A program made the translations under genes and the position numbers. A DNA stretch of 64,000 nucleotides. Origin: Hevea brasiliensis (Eukaryota > Streptophyta > Magnoliopsida > Malpighiales > Euphorbiaceae). Location of the stretch: assembly GCF_030052815.1 (NCBI RefSeq), contig NC_079500.1, positions 4,486,298-4,550,297 of the forward strand, in the 5' to 3' direction. The notes under the pieces were generated by a model that worked only from the letters and a program-made list of their open reading frames with translations, searched no databases and was not told where the DNA came from. This document shows, one piece after another, positions 1-10,680 of the stretch; position 1 is the first letter of the stretch; every line of letters starts with the position of its first letter.

Positions 1-1557
1 AATCGGAAAAGGTAAACCCGAACCTTGCTTTTTCGTAATTTTCTAGTGCTTAAATAGGATTAAAAATCCATAAAATATTCGTGGTAGCTTAGAAAATTAC
101 GATTCTTTTTGCAATAGCTTAGTAATATTGCTAAGGACCGCGGGGCAAAGTTTTATAATTTTTAGAGCTTGTTTGGACAGTTTTTGCAAAAATGGTCAAT
201 TATAGGGACTAAATTGAAATTTTGCGTATTGTGATGAATGACTGATTTGATGGGCCCAGGAGGGGCTGTGTGATATGATTGAACTGTTGATATATGGATT
301 GTGAATATAGAAGTGCATTTTTAGCCCTTTTGCAGGTTGGGTAGGTCCTAGGTATAGGGGAGACTCTGCCGGATTTTCGGCACGATTTAGGACGTATTTG
401 GTCTTTTCATGATTTGTATTGAGTCATTGTGTTAAATAATTGTAATATAATTGTCAGGTGAGCCGGGACAGCCTTCTTCCTCCGCCCAGCCGCCTCAGTG
501 ACAATCGTCAAGTCTGTGAGTAAAATATTAATTTTAATTATAATTTCGATATTATTATATGTTCAGCATGCCCATGCATCACTTATATGCATATATTTAT
601 GTAGTTAAACTCTAGGCACGATTTATGTTGCATTCGTAACTGTTGATGTGCCATGGATGTTGTTGTGGTAACTTGGAGCAGTGTGCGTGCGTTGGCGTGC
701 GTGTGATGTGGTGTGGACTATGGATAGGACGGGGTAGTCACGGCTTGAGTAATTCGCTGGGACCCGTTCCTTCGAGGGGTAGTCACGGCTTGAGTAATTC
801 GCTGGGACCCTCGATTTGGTTATTAAGTGGAAGTCCGAGCTTGAGTAATTCGGCACGGGTTGGATTTAAGAGAGTCAGATAGGGATCACCCCATATGTTA
901 TGATTGATTCTACAGGGTGTGTGAGTGCTCCAAATTACCTTTTTGATGTTATGATGTGAAAATGTTATTTATGTTGCATTTCACTCTACAGGGTGCATTA
1001 GTTCAGATAGTTATAGAGATTATAGTTAAGATTGATATTTTACTCTCTGAGTCGAACGCTCACTCCTGTTCAAAAATTTTTACAGGCCACAGGAGGATAT
1101 TTTTTTGAGGTTAACCTGCTTTTCTCCATCGCAGGTCGTTTATCAGTATTTGTGTAATTCTATAAACTTCTAGAATTTCCGCATGTGTTAGAAATGTTAT
1201 TTGATTTGGGTCTGTAAACTAAATTATTATTTTGGGACCTGTAAACTTAATATGCTATGCATGTTTGATGGATTGGATGAGGGAGCTGAGCTCCCATTTA
1301 TTATTATGTTGATGAGTATGTGGAGGGTGAGCTGAGCTCCCCAGTTGAGTATTATTGTGTTTACAGGTCGGGTGAGTCAAAAACTCCCCCGTTGGAAAGT
1401 CCATTTTATGGCCAGACTCTGTCCGTTTGTTTTCTTGAAATTGGGCCCAAATGGGCCTTAGAGTTGGGTTAATGAACAGTTAGGCTTACTACGGGCCTCG
1501 GGGGCTTTAGGTCGCCTGTGTCCTAGTGCCGTCCGGCCCATAGGTTGGGTCGTGACA
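1..1557 (+). repeat. 5' LTR of gypsy copy A, truncated by the window edge
   Basis: The segment matches 7622-9186 with only scattered substitutions and short indels, for example around 731-750 and 868-895. It ends in GGGTCGTGACA directly before the primer-binding site. The first roughly 1.06 kb of this LTR lies upstream of the window. Confidence 0.93.
731..855 (+). repeat. Short tandem repeats inside the 5' LTR
   Basis: A 35 bp unit beginning GGGGTAGTCACGGCTTGAGT occurs at 731 and again at 776 (period 45). A shorter third copy sharing CTTGAGTAATTCG follows near 839. The same array is in the 3' LTR. Confidence 0.85.
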
Positions 1558-1561
1558 AATG

Positions 1562-1573
1562 TGGTATCAGAGC
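1562..1573 (+). other. Primer-binding site (initiator tRNA-Met type)
   Basis: TGGTATCAGAGC starts four bases after the 5' LTR. This is the standard complement to the 3' end of plant initiator tRNA-Met used by many plant LTR retrotransposons for minus-strand priming. Confidence 0.92.
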
Positions 1574-1781
1574 TTAGGCTCCAGATTCTTAGGGAATGTT
1601 GTCTAAAGTGTTGGGAAAAGTCTAATAGGAGTCACATGCGGAAATATAGGGTCCACATTCGTCTTGCATTGTCATCTTTGCTTCTAGTTTCTGCTCCATA
1701 TGTATGTATAAATATAAGTCTATAGAGCTGTGTAATGTGCAGTTTTGAATTTTGTGGGCTAATGCTGCTGAATTTCAGGAA

Positions 1782-3060
1782 AATGCGTAGAAGGTGAGAG
1801 CCGCCATCGCACGAGCGGATGTGCCCGACAAGGTGTCAAGACAGATGAGGCGCCGCCAGGAGGCGGGGTAAGAGGCCTAGAGCTGCTCAAGTAGAAGAGC
1901 AGCTACCCACAGTTCAGGAACAGTCTTTCATGGCACAGGGTCCTATGGACCCCATGGCAGCTACTCTAGCTGGTCTGCAGAGAACCATCGACATTATGGC
2001 TCAATATATGGTCCACCCACCACAGCAGCAGCAGTCCACCGCACCAAGAGAGGAATCTTATAAACAGATCATAAATTTTAAGAAGTTGGTGCCTGGTACT
2101 TATGATGTGTCAGATGATGCATATCGGTTTTTGGATTCCTGCAGCATGTGCAGAATGCACTGATTGATCGATAGAAGATTGATAGAGTGTATGCAGCACG
2201 TCATGGGGCCTATGCCTAGACAATGGATGAATGACTACGTGTTACCCCGGATGGAGGGTTTGACATGGGCTCAGTTTGTGGAACTTTTTATCAATCGGTT
2301 TGTGCCAGAAAGCTTCAGAGATTAGAAACAGTGGGCTTTTGAGGCCCTAAGACAGAATGGCAGGTCTGTAGATGAATATGCTACAGAATTTCTGGAATTG
2401 AGCAGATATGCCCCTACAGCAGTAGCTACGGAAACTATGAAGGTGAAGAGGTTCCTAAAGGGGCTTGACAGGAGGTACGCGAACCTGGCCATGATGTCGG
2501 ATCAGTCTTTTGATGTGGTGGTTGATCGAGCCAGACAGATTGAGATTAGCTATGCTGTGGATGACAGCGGAAGTGCAAAGAAAAACAGAGCAGAGGGTTC
2601 TTCAAGTGTTCCCCAAATGGGTACTCCGGATAGTGGTGGCCAGAGTAATTACAGAGGAAAGGGTAGGAGCAAGAGAAGTGGTTTTAGACACAGACCACGA
2701 GGATTCGCACTGTGGTACGGATCCAAAGAAGTCACGCCGGTACGCAGCCTGGTCCGTTCAGATCCTCCTTGGCACCGTGTGCACAGTGGAAGAGCACATT
2801 CGTGACCTTGTTTGATGGGGTCGAGTATGCTTGTGTGTGGCCAACCGGGTCACTTTGCTAGGGAATGCCCCGTTTTCAGCGAGCCACAGATGGGGTCACA
2901 AGGTTCTGTTGCGAATGTTCCTCGACAATTGTATCCGGGTGCTTCCAACATGGCAGGCAGTCAGTTCAGTGGCCAACAGGGCCGAGGACAAGGGGGACGT
3001 GGATTTGGAGGCGGTCGAGGTAGAAGTCGCACGTGGTTACGCCACTCGGGTAGGGGTCAA
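1782..3060 (+). pseudogene. gag remnant of gypsy copy A
   Basis: The coding signal is typical of the retrotransposon gag family but is spread over several frames. A proline- and glutamine-rich N-terminal part lies at 1930-2163. The capsid-like segment, with motifs such as GRSVDEYATEF (2362-2394) and MKVKRFLKGLDRRYANLA, lies between 2340 and 2560. A zinc-knuckle remnant CGQPGHFAREC lies near 2833-2865. A stop occurs early after the ATG at 1782, another at 2161, an in-frame TAG near 2322, and the frame changes around 2680-2820. The zinc knuckle also lacks its first cysteine in the frame that carries the rest. The intact family protein would be the nucleocapsid/capsid precursor, and this copy cannot make it. 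Confidence 0.85.
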
Positions 3061-3735
3061 GCTCGGGTTTTCACCCCGACCCACCGGGATGCTCAAGCTT
3101 CAAATGCGGTTGTGGTGTATTCTTCCAGTGCATTCTTATGAGGCTCGTGTTTTGATAGATCCGGGTGCTACGCACTCATTTGTCTCCCCTGTGTTTGCCA
3201 TGAGGTTGGGTAGAAACCCTACAACTTTAGAGTGCCCTTTGTCGGTAGCTACCCCACTTAGCGACAACATAGAGGTAGATATGGTTTTTCCGGGTAGCCC
3301 AGTGGTAGTGGATGGAAAGATCCTCCCAGCAGACTTGGTTCCTCTACCAGTAATGGATTTCGATGTAATCCTGGGGATGGATTGGTTGGCAACTCATTAT
3401 GCCACCTTAGACTACAGGAACAAAAAGGTGTATTTCCACATACCTGGTGTGGAAGGGTTTAGCTTTGATGGTGACAGAAGCGTAGCTCCATATAACTTGG
3501 TGTCAGCAATTAGTGCCAGAAAAATGTTGAGGCGTGGATGCCAAGGGTATTTGGCATTGGTGAGAGATACATCTGTAGAAGGTGTCAGCATGGAAAATGT
3601 TCCTGTTGTCAGAGAATTCATGGATGTCTTCCCTGAGGAGCTTCCAGGGTTGCCACCAGAAAGGGGAATAGAGTTCTGCATTGATATTGTTCAGGTACAA
3701 ACCCCATTTCAATGCCACCTTACAGGATGGCACTA
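3060..3735 (+). pseudogene. Aspartic protease domain of gypsy copy A
   Basis: The segment encodes a retroviral-type aspartic protease with the active-site motif DPGATHSF near 3160 and a second conserved block VILGMDWLATH near 3366-3398, as expected for plant gypsy elements (RVP_2 type). It would cut the Gag-Pol precursor. The frame runs from about 2831 to 3736 and then leaves the polymerase frame by a single-base-scale indel near 3700. Protease and reverse transcriptase are therefore no longer joined. Confidence 0.88.
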
Positions 3736-6039
3736 GCAGAATTGAAAGAGCTGAAGGAGCAACTACAGGAGCTTTTGGACAAGGGTTTCATACGTCCGAG
3801 CACTTCACCCTGGGGTGCTCCTGTTCTATTCGTAAGAAAGAAGGATGGGTCATTGAGGTTGTGTATCGACTACAGACAGCTGAACAAGGTGACAGTGAAG
3901 AACAAGTATCCACTTCCTCGGATCGATGATTTGTTTGATCAGCTCCAAGGAGCTAGATTCTTTTCCAAGATAGACCTGCGATCAGGCTACCATCAGTTGA
4001 GAATCAGGAATGAGGACGTGTCCAAAACGGCTTTCAGGACAAGATATGGTCATTATGAGTTCTTGGTGATGTCTTTTGGACTCACTAATGCACCAGCAGC
4101 CTTCATGGACTTGATGAACAGGGTGTTTAAGCCATTTTTGGACCGTTTTGTCATCGTATTCATAAATGACATTTTGGTATACTCTCGAACCGAGGAAGAA
4201 CACGTGTGGCACTTGAGGATGGTGTTGCAGACCTTGAGGGAGCACCAGCTATATGCCAAATTTTCAAAATGTGAATTTTGGCTAGAAAGCATCTCATTCT
4301 TGGGACATGTGGTTTGTAGTGACGGTATTCAAGTGGATCCCAAGAAAATTGAAGCTGTAACTGATTGGCTTAGGCCTACAACAGTCACTGAGGTGCGAAG
4401 TTTTCTGGGTTTAGCTGGCTACTACAGGCGTTTTGTGCAAGATTTCTCCAGGATAGCGGCTCCCCTAACTAAGTTGACCAGGAAGAATGTTCCATTCATT
4501 TGGACAGATGACTGTGAGGTGAGTTTCCAGAAGCTTAAGGAGTGTCTAACCACTGCCCCTGTGTTGACACTACCTGTGAGCGGTGAAGGATACACCGTGT
4601 ATTGTGACGCCTCCAGAGTTGGCCTAGGGTGTGTTTTGATGCAGAATGGAAAGGTAGTGGCTTATGCTTCAAGGCAGCTGAAGAGGCATGAGCAGAACTA
4701 CCCCACCCATGATTTGGAAATGGCGGTTGTAGTCTTTGCACTGAAAATCTGGAGACACTACCTGTATGGTGAAGTGTGCGAGATATACACCGACCACAAG
4801 AGTTTAAAGTATATCTTCCAACAGAGGGATTTGAACTTGAGACAGAGGAGATGGATGGAGCTTCTAAAAGACTATGATTGCACCATCCAGTACCACCCTG
4901 GAAAGGCCAATGTTGTGGCAGATGCCTTGAGCAGAAAATCTTCTGGCAGTTTGGCGCACATTTCAGTAGAGAAGAGACCATTGATTCAGGAGGTACATGA
5001 GTTGATGGATCAAGGTTTAATCCTAGATCTTTCAGATGAGGGGGTATTGTTGGCTCACTTTTCAGTGAGGCCAGACTTGAGGGACAGAGTTAGAGTTTCC
5101 CAGCACAGAGACCAACAACTGATGAAGATCATAGAAAGAGTACAGCAAGGTGAAGGTGGTGAGTTTGGATTTGCCAATGATGGCGCCCTAATGCAAGGTT
5201 CTAGGATATGTGTGCCCGATGTGGACAACCTCAGGAATGAAATCATGCGAGAGGCACACTACACACTGTACAGTGTCCACCCAGGTTCCACCAAGATGTA
5301 CCATGATGTGAAAGATAGCTATTGGTGGAATGGCATGAAGAGAGACATAGCAGACTTTGTGTCCAAATGCTTGACTTGTCAGAAGGTGAAGTTTGAACAC
5401 CAGAGACCGTCAGGGAAGCTGCAAGAGCTCCCTATCCCAGAATGGAAGTGGGAAATGATTACTATGGATTTTGTGACTGGGTTGCCTCGTACCACGCGAG
5501 GATATGATTCGATATGGGTAATTGTAGATCGCTTGACCAAATCACCACTTCTTACTCAGAAGACTACATACTCTGTGGCACAGTATGCCCGGCTCTACAT
5601 TCGAGAAATAGTCAGATTGCATGGAGTTCCGGCTTCCATAATATCTGACAGAGGGCCCCAGTTCACTTTTCGGTTTTGGAGAAAGTTGCAGGAGGCACTT
5701 GGTACACAGTTGAACTTCAGTACTGCTTTCCACCCTCAGACAGACGGACAGTCCGAAAGGACAATCCAAACACTGGAAGACATGCTTCGCATGAGTGTAT
5801 TGGATTTTGGAGGTCAATGGGATGAGCAGCTAGCTTTGGTGGAGTTTGCCTACAACAACAGTTACCATTCCAGCATAGGGATGACACCCTATGAGGCACT
5901 ATATGGAAGAAAGTGTAGGTCTCCTCTGTGTTGGACAGAAATGGGGGAAGCAAAGGTGCATGATGTAGACCTAGTGCAGTACACTTCAGAGGTAGTTCCT
6001 TTAATCAGGGAACGACTGAGGACTTTCGATGAGATGTAA
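3712..6039 (+). pseudogene. Reverse transcriptase-RNase H-integrase of gypsy copy A
   Basis: A 775-codon open frame carries the central pol domains. Reverse transcriptase lies at about residues 15-200, RNase H ([10 protein letters not shown]...) at about 285-410, the integrase HHCC zinc-binding part (CLTCQK) near 545-565, and the integrase core with its D, D and E motifs ([22 protein letters not shown]) to about 720. Two defects are visible. The catalytic box reads FINDILVYS, so the first aspartate of the YxDD-type motif (codon 4165-4167, AAT) is asparagine. The integrase segment after VDRLTKS (about 5542-5560) is altered relative to copy B by small compensating indels. The frame is cut off at 6037-6039 before the integrase tail. 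Confidence 0.93.
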
Positions 6040-6502
6040 GAGTTATGCAGACCCCAGACGGAGGGATGTGGAGTTTGCAGTGGGCGACTATGTATTTCTG
6101 AAGGTTTCTCCAATGAAGGGAGTCATGAGATTTGGAAAGAAGGGCAAGTTGGCACCTCGATATATCGGACCTTTTGAGGTTACGGATAGAGTTGGAGCAG
6201 TTGCCTACCGGTTGGAGCTATCACCCAACCTTTCTCACGTTCATCCCGTGTTTCACATCTCCATGCTTAGGAAATACATTCTCGATCCTTCTCATGTACT
6301 GCAGCCGGATGTGATAGAGCTAAAAGAGAACTTGACATTTGAGGAGCAACCTGTAGCCATAGTGGACTACCAAGTAAGACAGCTAAGATCCAAACAGATC
6401 CCTATGGTTAAGGTTTTGTGGAGGAGTCAGTCAGTGGAAGAGTGCACCTGGGAGTCAGAACGGGACATGCGTAGCAAGTACCCCTATCTGTTCAATGTAT
6501 AA
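6029..6502 (+). pseudogene. Integrase C-terminus and chromodomain of gypsy copy A
   Basis: The continuation of pol lies in another frame after an indel near 6020-6040. It carries the integrase tail with a GPFEV motif and then a chromodomain-like end (VLWRSQSVEECTWESE) up to the stop at 6500-6502. In copy B the same region is continuous with the integrase, so the break is specific to this copy. Chromodomains of this class are thought to guide integration to chromatin. Confidence 0.88.
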
Positions 6503-6550
6503 TCATGTGCTTTATTCTGCCTTGTGTAAAAATTCGAGGACGAATTTTCT

Positions 6551-6565
6551 GTAAGGGGGGAAGAA
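6551..6565 (+). other. Polypurine tract of gypsy copy A
   Basis: GTAAGGGGGGAAGAA directly abuts the TG of the 3' LTR at 6566, the expected position for the plus-strand primer. Copy B has the same purine run beside its LTR at 62024. Confidence 0.88.
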
Positions 6566-6837
6566 TGTAACACCCCGAAATTTTAATTTTTATGAGTATT
6601 TTGGTATTTTAATTTTATTTAAATTTTAGGAATTTTTTTGAGATTTTTCGGATTTTAAAAATCGGGTTCGATTTTCCGAAAATATAAACTTTGATGATTT
6701 TTAAAAATTAATTTAAAGACCACGTGGCAAAACTAAAAATATATTTGGAGTCTATGTATTTTTCTGAGTTTTATGGAATTTTTTCGGAATTTTTGGACCT
6801 CGTTTTTGGTCCCGAGGCAGAGTAAAAATTCAAAATT

Positions 6838-7242
6838 TTGTATCCTGAATCGAACCGGCCGAATCGAACCGGACTGGATCGGACCGGTCGAATCGGACCG
6901 GCCCTTTTCCTTCTTCCTTTTTCTTCTCCCGCGCGCAATGGCTCTCTCCCTTCTCTCCCTTGTTTCTCTCTCCTCCTCGCCGCCACGGCCGCCTCCCTGC
7001 GTCCTCCCCTCGCCGGCGCCGCCTCCCGGTATCCCAGCCGGCTAACGCTGGCCGAAACGCCGCAACGTCCCCTGCGCGCGCCGCGCCGCTTCGACTTCCT
7101 CGGCCAAATCCGGCCGATCCGGCCACCGATTGGACCGGGTCTTGTGTCCAAAATCATCTACTCGGCGAGAGCTTTCCATAGACACCAAGAACGCCGAAAT
7201 CCATCAAGCGGATTGTCCGATTTTAGCTCGGGAAGATTTTAG
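6838..7242 (+). other. LTR-internal open reading frame, 134 codons
   Basis: A sense-strand frame in the GC-rich part of the LTR begins MYPESNRPNRTG and ends SSGLSDFSSGRF. The equivalent frame exists in the LTR of copy B (61356-61739 on the minus strand, 127 codons), with matching N- and C-terminal ends and a strongly diverged proline/serine/arginine-rich middle. The opposite strand is also open in both copies (6771-7157 and 61441-61869), which is common in GC-rich DNA. I do not recognise the product. It may be only a by-product of composition. Confidence 0.35.
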
Positions 7243-8353
7243 CCCATTTCGACTTTTGGGCTAGATTTCTCGAAAACCGTGAATCCCACGAGAAAACCGA
7301 GGCCACCAGCACGCTCCATTCGTCGAGAGCTTCGCAACGACATAAATTTCGAATTTTTCCGACACCGTTTTTCGGTGGGTCCCACGGAACTTCGCAGTGT
7401 ATTTTCGAGCATTAAATGAGCTTAGAAAATTCTGAAAAATTTATGTACTAACCCCCGTGTTATGGGCTTCGTGTAGGTATCCTCGATTCGCGGAAATTCG
7501 GCGATTGACACAGTACGCAAAATTAGCCGAACGGACCCGTTACCGGAAAAGTCTCCGAATTGGACCGAGGTTTTGGCTAGCCCCCCATTGTCAGACGTCC
7601 CGAGTGTGTTCCCGAAGTCGGAATCGGAAAAGGTAAACCCGAACCTTGCTTTTTCGTAATTTTCTAGTGCTTAAATAGGATTAAAAATCCATAAAATATT
7701 CGTGGTAGCTTAGAAAATTACGATTCTTTTTGCAATAGCTTAGTAATATTGCTAAGGACCGCGGGGCAAAGTTTTATAATTTTTAGAGCTTGTTTGGACA
7801 GTTTTTGCAAAAATGGTCAATTATAGGGACTAAATTGAAATTTTGCGTATTGTGATGAATGACTGATTTGATGGGCCCAGGAGGGGCTGTGTGATATGAT
7901 TGAACTGTTGATATATGGATTGTGAATATAGAAGTGCGTTTTTAGCCCTTTTGCAGGTTGGGTAGGTCCTAGGTATAGGGGAGACTCTGCCGGATTTTCG
8001 GCACGATTTAGGACGTATTTGGTCTTTTCATGATTTGTATTGAGTTATTGTGTTAAATAATTGTAATATAATTGTCAGGTGAGCCGGGACAGCCTTCTTC
8101 CTCCGCCCAGCCGCCTCAGTGACCATCGTCAAGTCTGTGAGTAAAATATTAATTTTAATTATAATTTCGATATTATTATATGTTCAGCATGCCCATGCAT
8201 CACTTATATGCATATATTTATGTAGTTAAACTCTAGGCACGATTTATGTTGCATTCGTAACTGTTGATGTGCCATGGATGTTGTTGTGGTAACTTGGAGC
8301 AGTGTGCGTGCGTTGGCGTGCGTGTGATGTGGTGTGGACTATGGATAGGGCCA

Positions 8354-8480
8354 GGCGATCACAGCTTGAGTAATTCGCTGGGACCCGTTCCTTCGAGGGG
8401 TAGTCACGGCTTGAGTAATTCGCTGGGACCCTCGATTTGGTTATTAAGTGGAAGTCCGAGCTTGAGTAATTCGCTGGCAC
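8354..8480 (+). repeat. Short tandem repeats inside the 3' LTR
   Basis: Three units share the core CTTGAGTAATTCGCTGG, starting near 8354, 8397 and 8451. The first unit differs from its 5' LTR counterpart (CGATCACAGC instead of TAGTCACGGC), so the array is among the most variable parts of the LTR pair. Confidence 0.8.
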
Positions 8481-9186
8481 CAGGTTGGATTTAAGAGAGC
8501 TGTATAGGGAATCAGCTCCCATATGTTATGATTGATTTTACAGGGTGTGTGAGTGCTCCAAATTACCTTTTTGATGTTATGATGTGAAAATGTTGTTTAT
8601 GTTGCATTTCACTCTACAGGGTGCATTAGTTCAGATAGTTATAGAGATTATAGTTAAGATTGATATTTTACTCTCTGAGTCGAACGCTCACTCCTGTTCA
8701 AAAATTTTTACAGGCCACAGGAGGATATTTTTTTGAGGTTAACCTGCTTTTCTCCATCGCAGGTCGTTTATCAGTATTTGTGTAATTCTATAAACTTCTA
8801 GAATTTCCGCATGTGTTAGAAATGTTATTTGATTTGGGTCTGTAAACTAAATTATTATTTTGGGACCTGTAAACTTAATATGCTATGCATGTTTGATGGA
8901 TTGGATGAGGGAGCTGAGCTCCCATTTATTATTATGTTGATGAGTATGTGGAGGGTGAGCTGAGCTCCCCAGTTGAGTATTATTGTGTTTACAGGTCGGG
9001 TGAGTCAAAAACTCCCCGTTGGAAAGTCCATTTTATGGCCGGACTCTGTCCGTTTGTTTTCTTGAAATTGGGCCCAAATGGGCCTTAGAGTTGGGTTAAT
9101 GAACAGTTAGGCTTACTACGGGCCTCGGGGGCTTTAGGCTGGCCCAGGTCCTAGTGCCGGTCCGGCCCATAGGTTGGGTCGTGACA

Positions 9187-9452
9187 AAATCACACAAATA
9201 ACAAGCAATGGAATTTATAGAAAACCAAGTCATTTTAAATAATTTACTAAAGAAATAAATTGATTTGGACCTTTCTTCCCATTGGTTGCACTTAAGTACG
9301 ACGTCGTTTACACACGTTAACCACATTTCAAGATTTCCTTGACAATAGTTGACATTAGTTGTCGCACTCATGCCACGACGTCGCTTTACAACGAACTTAT
9401 TTATTTAAGCCTGTTGTTTGCTAAATAGCAGGAGCTGAACAAGCCACTAACA
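9187..9452. other. Spacer with two ACGACGTCG palindromes upstream of a small spliced gene candidate
   Basis: No coding signal is seen. ACGACGTCGT lies at 9298-9307 and ACGACGTCGC at 9375-9384, 77 bp apart, followed by an AT-rich TATTTATTTAAG stretch at about 9399-9410. ACGTC-type palindromes are typical bZIP-binding cores, so this may be the promoter of the following gene candidate. That role is inferred from position only. Confidence 0.4.
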
Positions 9453-10195
9453 ATGACACGTAAAGGTTTGTCTATTCAAAGGACAACAAAAGAAGAAAGC
9501 AATCCTCCTAATGGCCATGGAAAAACCCTATTACCCAAAAGTTCTCTATCAATTTATACTTGTATCTGTTTTTATGATTATTTATTAATTTCAGAAATAT
9601 TTACACTTTTTTTTCCTTATTGTTTTCAGGGAAGAGATTTGTGAAGCCATCAAAGAGATTAAAGGAGATAGATGTTGGCAGAGTAAGTTTAATTTCCTTC
9701 ACTTTTTCGCATAATTTTTATTAACACTCACTTCTAGTTGGATTTTAACCTAAAATATGGCTGGATTTGAATGTTCTAATCATGCAAAAGCTCATAAAAT
9801 CTAGACGTATTGAAACATATTATATTCTAATTTGCTAGCCATGAAAATGGAAAAATGGGGAGAGAGAGATTCAAGTAACCTAAGAGAATGTTGTTTAACC
9901 CAGCATAAGGTGATGCACATTCATGCAACGGCATGTATATTATCATCCATATTTGTTCTTGTATATGATGATTGTGTTTTGAATTCTGTTTCTAAGTTTC
10001 TTGATGGCCTTTTTCTGATGGGAACAGGTGTTAAGCAAATTCATTACCCAGTGTAATGAGGTGAAAGCAGCCACTATTGCTAACAAGGAAGGTGGTCAAC
10101 TAAGTATTGTCAAGGCACCACAGTATTGCCAAGGCACCACCAGAGCCTGCTGGTGCTGCAAAGAAATAGATTTAGGTGATGGTGCAGAAGCATGA
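9453..10195 (+). pseudogene. Candidate small spliced gene of unknown function, probably frameshifted
   Basis: Three exons join cleanly at GT-AG borders: 9453-9465, 9630-9682 and 10028 onward. They give a basic N-terminus (MTRKGKRFVKPSKRLKE) followed by a helical-looking part (VLSKFITQCNEVKAATIANK). Exon 3 contains an almost perfect 19 bp tandem duplication (10103-10121 and 10122-10140), which shifts the frame so that translation ends at the TGA near 10193. Without that duplication the frame would end in an Ala/Pro/Lys-rich tail at the TAG at 10167-10169, giving a protein of about 62 residues. I do not recognise the family. The clean splice phases and the single disrupting event argue for a recently damaged gene rather than chance, but no homology could be tested. 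Confidence 0.4.
10103..10140 (+). repeat. 19 bp tandem duplication
   Basis: AGTATTGTCAAGGCACCAC is followed at once by AGTATTGCCAAGGCACCAC, one mismatch in 19. It adds a non-multiple of three to the third exon of the small gene candidate. Confidence 0.9.
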
Positions 10196-10680
10196 TGTAG
10201 AAATTTACACTATCTTCAAACATGTTCAGAACATGGTGTTTTGGTGAGTCTTGTTCTTTCTATTTGTGTTGATTCCCGCCCAGTTAGTCTATTTTAGGCT
10301 TTGAAGTTTTTACATTGTAGCAGATGGAATGTTCCCCAGGTTTTGGCAGAATGAGATCTAAATAATTCTGTCACAAATTTTCTCTTTCCTTTTTGGGTTT
10401 GTAAAGCTCTTCTCACTTACAGTTGAAAGAAGAGATTTTATTGTAAATTGTGATGATGACTTTGGGAAGCTCCCTTCAGCTGTACCAAGGTTCTAGTATG
10501 ATGCCTTCGAAAGGTCTCTTGCTAATTATGTTAATCGTCTCCTTCCTTGTAGTCACTAATGTTTCTTCCTTTTCATTGTCACTAGCCACCGATACAGCAC
10601 CAACGAGTATATATGTAGCATCTATCAACTATCATAAAGGCAGATTGTGGATAATGTAGCATCTATTCTATTTAATAGAG
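10196..10680. other. Non-coding spacer
   Basis: An open frame at 10450-10659 has a hydrophobic stretch (GLLLIMLIVSFLVV), but there is no start context or family resemblance I can support. Nothing else is recognised here. Confidence 0.3.

Larger units (their letters stand above)
1..9186 (+). mobile_element. Ty3/gypsy LTR retrotransposon, copy A (5' end outside window)
   Basis: The two matching ends are seen directly: bases 1-1557 repeat 7622-9186 nearly base for base, and the 3' LTR begins TGTAACACCCC and ends GGGTCGTGACA. Between the LTRs come, in order, a primer-binding site, gag remnants, aspartic protease, reverse transcriptase, RNase H, integrase and a chromodomain-like C-terminus, followed by a polypurine tract. 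The order PR-RT-RH-IN with a C-terminal chromodomain is that of Ty3/gypsy chromoviruses. LTR differences are few, so insertion was fairly recent, yet every coding block carries a stop, a frameshift or a changed catalytic residue. The copy cannot be autonomous. The base run after the 3' LTR (AAATC) would be the target duplication, but its partner lies outside the window. Confidence 0.95.
6566..9186 (+). repeat. 3' LTR of gypsy copy A (2621 bp)
   Basis: The LTR begins TGTAACACCCC and ends GGGTCGTGACA. Its 3' 1.56 kb equals the partial 5' LTR at the window start. It is unusually GC-rich between about 6850 and 7140 and AT-rich elsewhere. It contains a short tandem array (8354-8480) and the inverted motif GGAGCTGAGCTCCC near 8910. 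The corresponding LTR of copy B (59421-62023) is similar but clearly more diverged. Confidence 0.95.

Noticed and set aside
6771..7157. Antisense open frame in the GC-rich LTR block as an independent gene
   Set aside because: It overlaps the sense frame fully, is Arg/Gly-rich as expected from composition, and has no family resemblance. It is mentioned only with the LTR frame.
10450..10659. 69-codon frame with a hydrophobic stretch as a small membrane protein
   Set aside because: There is no supporting splice or promoter context and no recognisable family. A single open frame of this length is expected by chance.
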